The notes beneath the pieces were generated by a model, which saw nothing but the letters and a program-made list of their open reading frames with translations, had not been told where the DNA came from and did no database searches. From contig CALLKA010000126.1 in NCBI GenBank assembly GCA_938008665.1, positions 1 through 64,000 of the forward strand: a DNA stretch of 64,000 nt, written 5' to 3'. This stretch comes from an uncultured Bacteroidota bacterium (GTDB lineage: Bacteria > Bacteroidota > Bacteroidia > Chitinophagales > Chitinophagaceae). The position numbers were made by a program, and so were the translations under genes. Positions 36,750 through 46,369 of this stretch are shown one piece after another (position 1 is the first letter of the stretch; the number at the start of each line of letters is the position of its first letter).

Positions 36750-39440
36750 ATGCGTAAAATTATTATCTTATTTAGCTTTTTTATTAGCACACAATTATTT
36801 GTGCAAGCACAAAATGTGCCAACGCCAAAATCGCATTTTGGATTTAGTATTGGCGACAATTATCACTTGGCCACTTTTACGCAAACCGAAGCCTACCTAA
36901 AAAAAATAGCGGGTACTTCAAAAAAAGTAAAATTACAAGTCATTGGAAAAACCGAAGAGGGGCGCAATCAATACATGGTTATTGTATCTGATCCAACCAA
37001 TATAGCCAATCTAGAAAAATACAAATCCATTGCACAAAAATTAGCGCGTGCGGAAGACCTAACCCCGGCCGAGGCAAAAAAACTATCTAATGAAGGAAAG
37101 GCGGTAGTGTGGATTGATGGCGGGTTACACGCAACGGAAGTAGTAGGTATTCATCAGTGGATAGAAACCCTGTATCAAATTATTACAAGAACAGATGAAG
37201 AAACAAATCGCATTTTAAAATCAACCATCATTTTATTTGTGCATGCAAATCCCGATGGACAAGAATTAGTTTCCAATTGGTATATGCGCAATAGTGATAC
37301 CTTAAAAAGAACAACTTCTGGTTTGCCAAGACTCTATCAAAAATATATTGGGCATGATAATAATCGTGATTTTTTTATGACCAATATGAGCGAATCTAGA
37401 AACATGAGTGTGCAACAATATATAGAATGGATGCCACAAATTTTATACAATCATCATCAGACGGGTCCTCCAGGCACAGTGGTTGCTGGTCCTCCTTATC
37501 GTGATCCTTTTAATCACGTATATGATCCATTATTGATGACAGGTATTGATGCGTTAGGTGCTGCAATGAGTAGTCGCTTGAATACAGAAAACAAACCAGG
37601 ATATACGATGAAAGGCGGCTCTGTATATTCAACTTGGTGGAATGGCGGATTGCGTACCACCGCTTACTATCATAATATCATTGGCTTATTAACTGAAATT
37701 ATTGGAAGCCCAACACCTTCAAGTATTCCTTTGGTCCCACAACGATTAATTCCGAATAGTGGACTTCCTAATCCTATCCTTCCACAAAAATGGTATTTCA
37801 AAAATTCAATTGATTATTCTATTTCATTAAACTATGCAGTATTAAATTATGCCGCTCGATATAAAGATGAATTACTTTATAATATTTATACCATGGGGCG
37901 TCATAGTATTGAAGCAGGTAGTAAAGATAATTGGACACTATATCCAAAAAAATCAGATGCGCTTAGTGAATTATTAAAAACAGAAAAGCCAACAGGTAAA
38001 ATTGATTCATTTCAATTAGCTGTATTTAATAAAGTGTATAAAAATCCAGCCACACGTGATCCACGAGGTTATATTATTCCTATTAATCAATCCACTACAG
38101 CAATTCAATTTGTAAATATTTTAATTAAAAGTGGTATTAAAGTACATCGTGCAAGTACTGATTTTATGGTGGGCACAAAAAAATATTTAGCAGGCTCCTA
38201 TATTGTAAAAACGAATCAAGCATTTCGTCCACATGTGTTAGATATGTTTGAACCACAGGATCATCCCAATGATTTTTTATATCCAGGAGGCCCACCTGTG
38301 CGTCCGTATGATGCAGCGGGCTGGACGCCTGCGTTTACGATGGGTATTGAGTTTGATAGAATATTAGATGATTTTACAGGACCTTTTGAGGCGTTGGCCT
38401 ATGGCGAAATACAAAAACCAGTGGGTAAAATAATTAATGGCGTAAGTACAAATTATGGGTATACATTTTCAACAAAAGACAATGCATCATATATTGCTGT
38501 CAACGAATTATTAAATACTGGTGAAAGTATTTACAAAAGCAAGGAGCAATATTTTGTTCGACATTCGGATAAACTAAATAATTCAATAACAAAATTAAGT
38601 ACAGATTATGGAATTGTTTTTACAAGTGTTACAACGCCACTAACTGATACTTTAAATAAAATACAACCTATTCGCATTGGACTTTGGGATAAGTATGGCG
38701 GTTCCATGTCATCGGGTTGGTTGCGATGGATTTTTGAACAATATCATTTTCCATTTAAACTTATTTATGCAAAGGAAATTGATGCAGAAAACTTAAATGC
38801 CAACTATGATGTTTTAGTATTTGTTGAAGGCGCGATACCTGCTTTAAAGACGGAAGCATCATTTTCTTTTGAAGAAAGAGCACCTAAGTTAGAAGAAGTA
38901 CCGAAAGAATTTCAACATACATTAGGAAGTATCTCCGTAAATAAATCAATACCTGCATTAAATAAATTTTTACAAAATGGTGGTAAAATTGTAACGATCG
39001 GATCAAGTGCGAATTTGGCTTATCATGTAAATGCGCCAGTAAAAAATGCACTTGTTGAAATGGTGGCAGGAAAAGAAAAAACATTGCCTGGTGAAAAATT
39101 TTATATCCCTGGAAGTGTATTGCAAGTAACACTCGATAATAATAATGTATCCAACTGGGGCATGAATGCAACTGCCGATGTGTATTTTAATGCAAGCCCT
39201 GTATTTAAATTATTACCCGATGCAATTGCGCAAAAGCAAATCACGCCTTTAGCTTGGTATGCGAGCGCGAGTACCTTAAGAAGTGGTTGGGCATTTGGAC
39301 AAGCCTATTTACAAGATGGAGTTGCAGCTTTCGAAACTAACGTTGGTAAGGGAAAATTGACTGTCTTTGGTCCAGAAATCACTTTTAGGGCGCAAACACA
39401 TGGAAATTTCAAATTATTATTTAATCAATTGTATAAATAG
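36750..39440 (+). CDS. Secreted M14-family zinc carboxypeptidase
   Basis: Start set at ATG 36750; an in-frame TTG six bases earlier adds nothing. The 896-residue product has a signal peptide (to ~22). The M14 catalytic domain follows with zinc ligands in LHATE (His127, Glu130), the FVHANPDGQE segment, NNRDFFM, the third-ligand region ILYNHHQTGP and the general-base Glu in LLTEIIGSP. The C-terminal third includes IRIGLWDKYGG...YDVLVFVEGAIP, resembling the class I glutamine-amidotransferase-like fold often appended to this subgroup. It would trim C-terminal residues from peptides or cell-wall peptides in the envelope. A strong hairpin terminator follows. Confidence 0.88.
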   Translation: MRKIIILFSFFISTQLFVQAQNVPTPKSHFGFSIGDNYHLATFTQTEAYLKKIAGTSKKVKLQVIGKTEEGRNQYMVIVSDPTNIANLEKYKSIAQKLARAEDLTPAEAKKLSNEGKAVVWIDGGLHATEVVGIHQWIETLYQIITRTDEETNRILKSTIILFVHANPDGQELVSNWYMRNSDTLKRTTSGLPRLYQKYIGHDNNRDFFMTNMSESRNMSVQQYIEWMPQILYNHHQTGPPGTVVAGPPYRDPFNHVYDPLLMTGIDALGAAMSSRLNTENKPGYTMKGGSVYSTWWNGGLRTTAYYHNIIGLLTEIIGSPTPSSIPLVPQRLIPNSGLPNPILPQKWYFKNSIDYSISLNYAVLNYAARYKDELLYNIYTMGRHSIEAGSKDNWTLYPKKSDALSELLKTEKPTGKIDSFQLAVFNKVYKNPATRDPRGYIIPINQSTTAIQFVNILIKSGIKVHRASTDFMVGTKKYLAGSYIVKTNQAFRPHVLDMFEPQDHPNDFLYPGGPPVRPYDAAGWTPAFTMGIEFDRILDDFTGPFEALAYGEIQKPVGKIINGVSTNYGYTFSTKDNASYIAVNELLNTGESIYKSKEQYFVRHSDKLNNSITKLSTDYGIVFTSVTTPLTDTLNKIQPIRIGLWDKYGGSMSSGWLRWIFEQYHFPFKLIYAKEIDAENLNANYDVLVFVEGAIPALKTEASFSFEERAPKLEEVPKEFQHTLGSISVNKSIPALNKFLQNGGKIVTIGSSANLAYHVNAPVKNALVEMVAGKEKTLPGEKFYIPGSVLQVTLDNNNVSNWGMNATADVYFNASPVFKLLPDAIAQKQITPLAWYASASTLRSGWAFGQAYLQDGVAAFETNVGKGKLTVFGPEITFRAQTHGNFKLLFNQLYK

Positions 39441-39473
39441 GCCTAGTTCTATCCATTTTTTATTCCAAAAGTC

Positions 39474-39508
39474 AAACACCTGTAAATCATTGATTTACAG
39501 GTGTTTTT
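39474..39508 (+). terminator. Intrinsic terminator after the M14 gene
   Basis: Perfect 16-base arms (AAACACCTGTAAATCA / TGATTTACAGGTGTTT) with a minimal loop, ending in a run of five T residues, about 35 bases past the stop. Confidence 0.88.
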
Positions 39509-39581
39509 ATGTAAAATAATAATCCTAAAGTCATAACCATGTATTAATTACACGAATTGACTGCCCTAATTCAGAGATTTT

Positions 39582-39649
39582 GGACTAGCGGACTAGCTTA
39601 CACGCATTAATATATAAGAAAATAGACATAATTTTAACCTGAAATTATG
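39582..39649 (+). promoter_or_regulatory. Upstream repeats of the SusC gene: tandem octamer and spaced inverted repeat
   Basis: GGACTAGC occurs twice in immediate tandem (39582-39589 and 39590-39597). About 30 bases later CATAATTT / AAATTATG form 8-base inverted arms around a 7-base spacer (39627-39649), 39 bases before the SusC start. Both lie in the only long non-coding stretch of this locus and are candidate regulator sites. No clear -33/-7 promoter could be placed. Confidence 0.35.
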
Positions 39650-39687
39650 GCCAAATGCTATATTTTTTTAACAAAAGTTTACAATTT

Positions 39688-42600
39688 ATGCAAAACAAAG
39701 GATTATGCACTTTACTTCTGTTGCTCTTTTTAGGAGTGTCAGTAGCAAATGCACAACAAAAATCAGTTTCAGGTAAGGTTATCAATTCAGATAACAACCC
39801 ATTGTCAAATGTGTCGGTTGTTATTAAAGGAACTAGAACGGCAACAACCACTGATAACAATGGTAGCTTTTCAATCAGCGTTGCTTCAAACCAATCATTA
39901 AGCTTTAGCTTGGTTGGTTATGATACAAAAGAGGTTAGGGTTGGAAATTCAACAACGATCAATGTAAAATTATCGGCAGTGGATAACACATTAGAAGATG
40001 TAGTTGTTACTGCGATGGATATTCGTCGTAATAAAAAAGAATTAGGATATTCGGCTCAAAGTGTAAAAGGTCAGGAATTAGCGGAAACACAACGTAATAA
40101 TATTGTCAATAGTTTACAAGGTCGTATTGCGGGTTTAACGATTAATCCAACTTCAGGTTTAGCAGGTGCTAGTTCTCAAATAGTTTTAAGAGGATTTAAT
40201 TCAATTGCATTAGATAACTCACCATTATTTATCATAGATGGTATCATCGTTGATAACCAATCTGTACAAGAAAATAATAGAAATACTGGTTATGCAACTA
40301 GTACCGGTCCTTCAAGAGAAAACAGATCAAACGATTACTCAAATCGTATTGCTGATTTGAATCCGAATGATGTTGAGTCGGTAACTGTATTGAAAGGGCC
40401 AGAAGCAACCGCATTGTATGGTAGCCAAGCAAGTTCGGGTGCGATTGTAATTACAACTAAAAAAGGAGCAAGTAGCGATGGTAAAATGAAAGTGAGCTAT
40501 GATAATAGTTTTAGAACTTCAGTATATACAAGATATCCGAAAGTAATGACAGGGTATGATGCAGGTACTAACGGTGTCCCAAGTGATATTTTTAGTTATT
40601 TTGGTCGTCCATTTACTGCAGATGTTCCTAAGTATGGCAACCTTAGATCTTTTTTTCAACCAAGCACATCTCTAACACACAATATTTCAATTGAGCAAGG
40701 AACTGCGAAAAACTCAGTTAGATTATCTGGATCATTTTTGGATGAAAACTCGCCAGTACCAAATAACAATTATAAAAAGTATAATTTAAGAGTAGTAACC
40801 AATCATAAAATTGGAAAAACTTTAGAAATTTCTCCAAGTATAAGTTTTATTAAAAGCGGAAATGATAAACCATTAAGAGGTGTTGGTGGTTATTTATTGA
40901 GCTTATTGGTTTGGCCAGAAGATGATAATGCAAAAAACTGGCAGGATGGAAGTGGGTTCAAAAAAACATTATTTAACTCAAATCCTAATGGTGAAGTTGA
41001 CAACCCTTATTATAATGTGGAAAGAAACAGAAGTAAGGATGAATTAACAAGAAGTATTGCAACCCTAGCTGTTAACTATAATCCTACAAAATGGTTGTCG
41101 ATAAGTGGTCGTGTAGGATATGACAATTACAGCCAATCTGGTTATACAAGATGGGATTCCTCATCTTATTTTTTAACAAGAGCTACTAAGGGGGCATTAC
41201 AAAATTACTATCGTAATTTTTATGGATACAATCATACCCTTACTGCAACCGCTAAAAAAAGCTTTGGTAAAATTAATACCCGCTTGATGATCGGAAATAT
41301 GTGGCAGGATTATGAGACACAAACCACTTCCGTATATGGTACCGATTTGTCTGACGTAAGTATTTTTGATAGTACTGTAACCAACCCGGTTACTAGAATT
41401 AGAAATAGTAATATGAATAGACAAGGTTTACCTAACTATAATATTAATAGACAAGCAGCTTATTTTGGTGAATTCTCTGTAAACTATGACACTAAAATAT
41501 TCTTAACTTATTCTCATCGTTTTGAAGAGTCATCCATTTTTCCTAAAAAGAGCCGCGCTTATGATTACCCAGCTGGAAGTTTGAGTATCATTATGTCAGA
41601 CATTTTCCCTTCAGTTAAAGACAAATTGAATTACTGGAAATTAAGAGGATCATTGGCGAGCACTGCGCGTTCAAGTGCACCTTATGCCAACCAGGCAATT
41701 TTAAATTTTAACACAGGAAGTGGTGCTGGATATTATTATGATTTTACAAACGCAAATCCTGAATTAGTGCCAGAGCGTCAAAAAACATTTGAGGTTGGTT
41801 CTGAATTTAGATTCAAAGGGAATCGCTTAAGTGCTGAAATTACTTATTACAAAACTCAAAATAAAAACCTAATTGCTGAAAATTTTAGAGCAAGTTATGG
41901 TACTGGTTTTGTATTGAATACCATTAATGTGGGCGCCAACGAAAACTCTGGTATTGAAATGGTATTGGATTATCAAGTAATAAATAAAAAAGATTTCACT
42001 TGGAATACGCGTTTGAACTTTAACAGAATGCGTAATAAAGTAACAGAATTGCCATCGAGTGTACCAGAGTTTTACATTTCTGATACATGGCTTTATGGTA
42101 ATGCGCGTGGTGGTTTAACATTAGGTAATCCTACTACCACTATTACTTCTTATGGATATCAAAGAAACACAGCTGGAAGCATCTTAATTGATCCAGCAAC
42201 AGGTTTACCATTGGTTGACCCTAACTTTAAAGTGAGAGGAGATAGAAATCCTAATTTTACATTAGGATGGATAAATAATATCACTTACAAAGATTTAAGA
42301 GTTTCATTTTTATGGGATTTAAGAGTTGGTGGCGATATATTTAATGCGACTGAAATGTATATGACATTAATTGGTCGTAGTCAAAGATCAGTGGATAGGA
42401 TGACACCAAGAGTGGTAGCAGGTGTATTAAAAGATGGTTTAGAAAACTCTGCAAACCCTACTTCAAACAGTATTGCGGTAGTTCCTTACTATCAACAAAC
42501 CTATTACACATCTATGCCGGAAGAAGAGTTCATCCAAAAAAATGTGAATGCGTTTAGATTAAGAGATATCACGTTTAACTACAACATTAAAAAATTCATG

Positions 42601-42804
42601 ACTGAAGGTATTGCTAAGTACACTAAAACTTTCTCCGTGTTTTTAACTGTTAATGATGCAATCCTTATCACTAATTACAAAGGCGCTGATCCTGCTGTCG
42701 GTGGAGTATCTGCAGGTAGCCGTGGTGTTGGTGCTTTTGGATTTGATTATGGAAATATGGGTGCGCCCGTTAGTTTTAACATGGGAATTAGAACCACTTT
42801 TTAA
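39688..42804 (+). CDS. SusC/RagA-type TonB-dependent outer-membrane transporter
   Basis: Start set at 39688 (MQNKGLCTLLLLLFLG...), giving a signal peptide ending ANAQ; the upstream extension is not signal-like. The 1038-residue protein has a CarboxypepD_reg-like domain (~26-95), a TonB box region EDVVVTAM (103-110), and the SusC plug motif with LQGRIAGLTI, IVLRGFNS and LFIIDGIIVD, then VTVLKGPEATALYGSQASSGAIVITTKKG. A 22-strand barrel follows. It imports oligosaccharides or other large solutes with the SusD-like lipoprotein encoded 20 bases downstream. Ligand is unknown; the neighbouring phosphodiester glycosidase may be a clue. Confidence 0.95.
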   Translation: MQNKGLCTLLLLLFLGVSVANAQQKSVSGKVINSDNNPLSNVSVVIKGTRTATTTDNNGSFSISVASNQSLSFSLVGYDTKEVRVGNSTTINVKLSAVDNTLEDVVVTAMDIRRNKKELGYSAQSVKGQELAETQRNNIVNSLQGRIAGLTINPTSGLAGASSQIVLRGFNSIALDNSPLFIIDGIIVDNQSVQENNRNTGYATSTGPSRENRSNDYSNRIADLNPNDVESVTVLKGPEATALYGSQASSGAIVITTKKGASSDGKMKVSYDNSFRTSVYTRYPKVMTGYDAGTNGVPSDIFSYFGRPFTADVPKYGNLRSFFQPSTSLTHNISIEQGTAKNSVRLSGSFLDENSPVPNNNYKKYNLRVVTNHKIGKTLEISPSISFIKSGNDKPLRGVGGYLLSLLVWPEDDNAKNWQDGSGFKKTLFNSNPNGEVDNPYYNVERNRSKDELTRSIATLAVNYNPTKWLSISGRVGYDNYSQSGYTRWDSSSYFLTRATKGALQNYYRNFYGYNHTLTATAKKSFGKINTRLMIGNMWQDYETQTTSVYGTDLSDVSIFDSTVTNPVTRIRNSNMNRQGLPNYNINRQAAYFGEFSVNYDTKIFLTYSHRFEESSIFPKKSRAYDYPAGSLSIIMSDIFPSVKDKLNYWKLRGSLASTARSSAPYANQAILNFNTGSGAGYYYDFTNANPELVPERQKTFEVGSEFRFKGNRLSAEITYYKTQNKNLIAENFRASYGTGFVLNTINVGANENSGIEMVLDYQVINKKDFTWNTRLNFNRMRNKVTELPSSVPEFYISDTWLYGNARGGLTLGNPTTTITSYGYQRNTAGSILIDPATGLPLVDPNFKVRGDRNPNFTLGWINNITYKDLRVSFLWDLRVGGDIFNATEMYMTLIGRSQRSVDRMTPRVVAGVLKDGLENSANPTSNSIAVVPYYQQTYYTSMPEEEFIQKNVNAFRLRDITFNYNIKKFMTEGIAKYTKTFSVFLTVNDAILITNYKGADPAVGGVSAGSRGVGAFGFDYGNMGAPVSFNMGIRTTF

Positions 42805-42824
42805 TCTTTTTAATATTGAATAAT

Positions 42825-44477
42825 ATGAAATATAATTTAAAACACATTTTAGTAGTAAGTGCATTGATACTATTCAGTACATCTTGCTCAAAGAAAATAG
42901 ACGAGGCGTATGCCAACCCTAACTACGATACAAAGGCTGCGCCTGAATTAATGTTGCCTCAAATTGTCGCTTCCATGGCAGGAAACTATGGCGGACATGG
43001 ACCTTTAAACGATGCAAGATATATTGGTGCATATATCCAAAACTTTGCTTTTTCTAATACCAATAGTAACTTTGATAGAATGGGTTACACCAATAGTGCC
43101 GCTGACGTTGCACAATCTACTTGGAGAACACATTACTATGATATTGGACAAAATAATGTGAGAATGATTGAGTGGGCTGTTGAAAACAAGCAATGGGATT
43201 ATGCAGGTGTTGGAAAAGCTGTTTTCGCTTGGAGCTGGTTAAATTTAACTACTTATTTTGGAGATGTAATTTTGAAAGACGCATTTAATACAAGCTTGGC
43301 TACTTTCAAATATGACACGCAAGATGAAGTATATGCGGAAGTAAGAAAAAATTGTTACGAGGCATTGTCCTATTTAAATAAGACAGGTGATAATGCAAGT
43401 CAAGCAAGTTTAGCAAAAGGGGATAGTTATTTTTATAATGGCGATGTTAACAAATGGAAAAAATTTGTTTATGGAATTTTAGCACGTTCTCACAACCATA
43501 TAAGTAATAAATCCATTTATAAAGCAGATTCAGTTATTTATTATACCAATTTAGCGATGAAGGAAACAGCAGATGATGCAATGGTTAAGTTTGCAGCAAC
43601 TGCATTAGGTGCTACTAATAATTTCTTTGGACCATTTAGAGCTAATTTTGGAGGAACAGGTATTACTGCGCCTACTGCATTAAGACAAAGTGCTTTTATT
43701 GCAAATTTAATGAGTGGTGTAAACACCGCCTTTCCTGGTGTAAAAGATCCAAGAGCTATCTATCTTTTAAGATTAAATAATAATCTTACATTTAAAGGTG
43801 TCGAGCCCAATAAAGGTCAGACTGCTTTAGCTGTTGGGGATAGACCTGAAAACTTACATGGGATATCACAGTTTACTGGCGCATCAAATACAACGCCTCC
43901 CAATGATTTAAATTGTCGTTTTATTTTTAGGAATAATTCTCCCATTCCAGTAATTACTGCAACAGAAGTAGCTTTTATGCGTGCGGAAGCTTTTTATCTT
44001 AAAGGCGATAAGGCAAGTGCATTGACTGCTTATAAAGATGCCATCGGAAAACATTTTGATATGTTAACGACTTATTATAATACCAATGTTCCAACTGCAG
44101 ATATTATCACTGCGACTGTTAAGGCTAATTTTTTAGCTGACACAAAAGTAGTTCCTACTAATGCAAATGATTTGACATTATCCATGATTATGTTACAAAA
44201 GTATATTGCGCTTTGGGGTCATGGTACTTTTGAAACCTGGACCGATATGCGTCGTTATCACTATGTTGATTTGGATAAAACAACAGGCAAACAAGTGTAT
44301 ACTGATTTTGTAGCACCTTCTGGAACTGGCTTGTTTGAAGATAATGGTGGTAAATTAGTATACAGAATGCGTCCAAGATTCAATTCTGAATATTTATGGA
44401 ACATTGTAGAATTAACTAGAATTGGCGCTACGCAATTAGATTATCACACTAAAGAACAGTGGTTTTCTCAAAAATAA
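42825..44477 (+). CDS. SusD/RagB-type outer-membrane nutrient-binding lipoprotein (SusD-like_2)
   Basis: Start at ATG 42825; the preceding in-frame TTG is not needed. The 550-residue lipoprotein has a lipobox ending at Cys21 (LFSTSC). The sequence (NPNYDTKAAPELMLPQIVASMAGNYGG, the FAWSWLNLTTYFGDVILKDAF helix pair, TAYKDAIGKHFDML, QKYIALWGHG..ETWTDMRRYHY) fits the SusD-like_2 subgroup of TPR-type substrate-binding lipoproteins. It caps the SusC barrel and presents the substrate. It sits between the SusC gene and a DUF4397 lipoprotein gene in one operon. Confidence 0.93.
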   Translation: MKYNLKHILVVSALILFSTSCSKKIDEAYANPNYDTKAAPELMLPQIVASMAGNYGGHGPLNDARYIGAYIQNFAFSNTNSNFDRMGYTNSAADVAQSTWRTHYYDIGQNNVRMIEWAVENKQWDYAGVGKAVFAWSWLNLTTYFGDVILKDAFNTSLATFKYDTQDEVYAEVRKNCYEALSYLNKTGDNASQASLAKGDSYFYNGDVNKWKKFVYGILARSHNHISNKSIYKADSVIYYTNLAMKETADDAMVKFAATALGATNNFFGPFRANFGGTGITAPTALRQSAFIANLMSGVNTAFPGVKDPRAIYLLRLNNNLTFKGVEPNKGQTALAVGDRPENLHGISQFTGASNTTPPNDLNCRFIFRNNSPIPVITATEVAFMRAEAFYLKGDKASALTAYKDAIGKHFDMLTTYYNTNVPTADIITATVKANFLADTKVVPTNANDLTLSMIMLQKYIALWGHGTFETWTDMRRYHYVDLDKTTGKQVYTDFVAPSGTGLFEDNGGKLVYRMRPRFNSEYLWNIVELTRIGATQLDYHTKEQWFSQK

Positions 44478-44498
44478 AAAATGTTAAAAAAATAAATT

Positions 44499-45293
44499 AT
44501 GAAAAAATCATTACAACATATATTTTTCGCGGCCTTGGTGCTTGTACTAGGATTGGTTGCTTGTAATAAGGACATTACTTATGTGGCAGAGCCTGTATCG
44601 TCAAGTTCAAACGCTTATATTAAGTTTTTACATTTATCTCCATCATTAGCTGCTATTACTGGGCAAGCGGATAACGTAACCTTATTAAACTTGGATTTAA
44701 AATCAAATACCTATAGTAAAATAACAGGTACGCCATTGGGATATGAAAAATATTTTCCAACTACAACCAATGCTTATGCTACTATTCCCTCAGGTTTACA
44801 GACTATTAAGTTTAGTTTAGCAGCAGTTAATCAAAAAGATTCATTAGAACTATTTTTGAAAAAAGTACAAACAGATGCAGGAAGGTATTATAGTTTCATT
44901 ATTACTGACTCAATTAAATCAGAATCATTAAGTAAGGCAATGTTTTTACAAGACGATTTGTTGACATTGGGAGCATCTCAGATTGGTATGCGTTTTGTTC
45001 ATGCTATTTGGAATGATACTGCAGCTAAAAACATTGATATATTTTCAAGGAGAAACAATGCGAACATTTTTTCTGGGCGTAGTGCAGGATCTGCTAGTAC
45101 ATTTACTCCGTTAAACTATTTCACGACAAGTGATACTTTAATTGTAAGACGCGCGGGTACTACCTTTGCTTTAGCAACATTTAATGGTGTAACTTTTACC
45201 CCTGGTCGCAACTATACTTTAGTATATAAAGGAAATGGTGCTGTGACTACGTCAACAGCAAAGCCGCGTTCTTTGTTTATCTATGGTCACTAG
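44499..45293 (+). CDS. DUF4397-domain lipoprotein
   Basis: Surface or periplasmic lipoprotein of 264 residues with a lipobox ending at Cys22 (GLVAC). The sequence begins with AYIKFLHLSPSLAAI and continues with paired beta domains of the DUF4397 type (second repeat around IGMRFVHAIWNDTAAKNIDIF). Such proteins often stand directly after SusCD and act as surface glycan-binding or adhesion accessory proteins, but no function is proven. It lies 21 bases after the SusD stop, and a perfect terminator palindrome follows. Confidence 0.82.
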   Translation: MKKSLQHIFFAALVLVLGLVACNKDITYVAEPVSSSSNAYIKFLHLSPSLAAITGQADNVTLLNLDLKSNTYSKITGTPLGYEKYFPTTTNAYATIPSGLQTIKFSLAAVNQKDSLELFLKKVQTDAGRYYSFIITDSIKSESLSKAMFLQDDLLTLGASQIGMRFVHAIWNDTAAKNIDIFSRRNNANIFSGRSAGSASTFTPLNYFTTSDTLIVRRAGTTFALATFNGVTFTPGRNYTLVYKGNGAVTTSTAKPRSLFIYGH

Positions 45294-45312
45294 GATAAAA
45301 TAAAGTTTTTAT

Positions 45313-45346
45313 AAAATAACCCTCGCGAATTCGCGAGGGTTATTTT
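45313..45346. terminator. Perfect palindromic terminator closing the SusCD-DUF4397 operon
   Basis: 34-base perfect palindrome (arms AAAATAACCCTCGCGAA and its complement) with an EcoRI-like centre, followed by a run of T residues on the plus strand. It ends the SusC-SusD-DUF4397 transcript before the phosphodiester glycosidase gene. Confidence 0.92.
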
Positions 45347-45400
45347 TTTATGCTACTTTTAAGAATAAAAATATAGCGTAACAACAAAATACAAGTATAT

Positions 45401-46369
45401 ATGAATTTAAAAACAGCGGTTAATAGTGGACTTTTTATTGTACTGACATTTTGTATGGCGTCCGCATCCTTAGCACAAACTTCCGTTTTAAAATGGAAAG
45501 AGGTAACGAGCCAGTTTGGCCCATTGCCTACTTCCATTAAAGTTTTTGAATCAGAAAACACTTACCAAGACAGTGCATTTAAAGGATTTTATGTTGAAAT
45601 TGATACGAAGGATAAAAATTTAAACTTAGATACAGACACTACTTTATTTAGACGCTTAACGCCACAACAATTTTATACTAAATTAGAACAACCTTTAGTT
45701 GTTGTGAATTCCTCTTTTTTTGAATTTAAAAGAAATACCAGCGTAAATATAGTGGTGAAAAACGGCCTACCTGTTAGTTACAATATTCATGATATTCCAG
45801 GTAAGGGAAAGGACACACTTACTTATACGCATGTATTGGGTGCCGCCTTAGGGATGGATAAAAAGGGCAGTATGGACATAGCGTATACTTTTACGGATTC
45901 TGCGAGCAAAACTATCATGTATCAGCAATTACCTATGAATGCATTTAAGGATTCAAATGCCAAATTACTAGGGACGGATCCGAACTTAACCAATTTGAGT
46001 GTTTGGAAATTGAAATGGGCAAACGGCGGGGGCCCAGTTTTAATGAGATCTGGACGTATTTATATTTCAAATAATGAGGAAAGAAAATTTGCAGGCAAAG
46101 CTATCAACGACTATCATCCCCGAACAGCCATGGGCTATGATATGGATGGAAAATTAATTATTATGGCTATTCAAGGCCGGATGAAAGGAATAGCGGTAGG
46201 CGCAACGCTCAATCAAATGGCTGCCTTTTTTGAGCAATTAGATTGTTACGAAGCAATAAATTTAGATGGGGGCGGCAGCAGCTGTTTATTAGTGAATGGC
46301 AAAGAAACCATTAAGCCTTCAGACCCTACTGGACAGCGACCAGTACCAGCTATATTTTATGTAAAATAA
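45401..46369 (+). CDS. Exported phosphodiester glycosidase (NAGPA family)
   Basis: Protein of 322 residues with a signal peptide ending SLAQ. It matches the NAGPA domain (PF09992) family: VVNSSFFEFKRNTSVNIVVKNG, WKLKWANGGGPVLMRSG, HPRTAMGYDMDGKLIIMAIQGR, and the near-C-terminal NLDGGGSSCLLVNG signature. The human founding member removes GlcNAc from a GlcNAc-1-phosphodiester; bacterial members cleave sugar phosphodiesters in polysaccharides or wall polymers. A terminator separates it from SusCD-DUF4397, but the orientation and proximity suggest a functional group. Its stop is immediately followed, with no base between, by the stop of the convergent gene. Confidence 0.88.
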   Translation: MNLKTAVNSGLFIVLTFCMASASLAQTSVLKWKEVTSQFGPLPTSIKVFESENTYQDSAFKGFYVEIDTKDKNLNLDTDTTLFRRLTPQQFYTKLEQPLVVVNSSFFEFKRNTSVNIVVKNGLPVSYNIHDIPGKGKDTLTYTHVLGAALGMDKKGSMDIAYTFTDSASKTIMYQQLPMNAFKDSNAKLLGTDPNLTNLSVWKLKWANGGGPVLMRSGRIYISNNEERKFAGKAINDYHPRTAMGYDMDGKLIIMAIQGRMKGIAVGATLNQMAAFFEQLDCYEAINLDGGGSSCLLVNGKETIKPSDPTGQRPVPAIFYVK

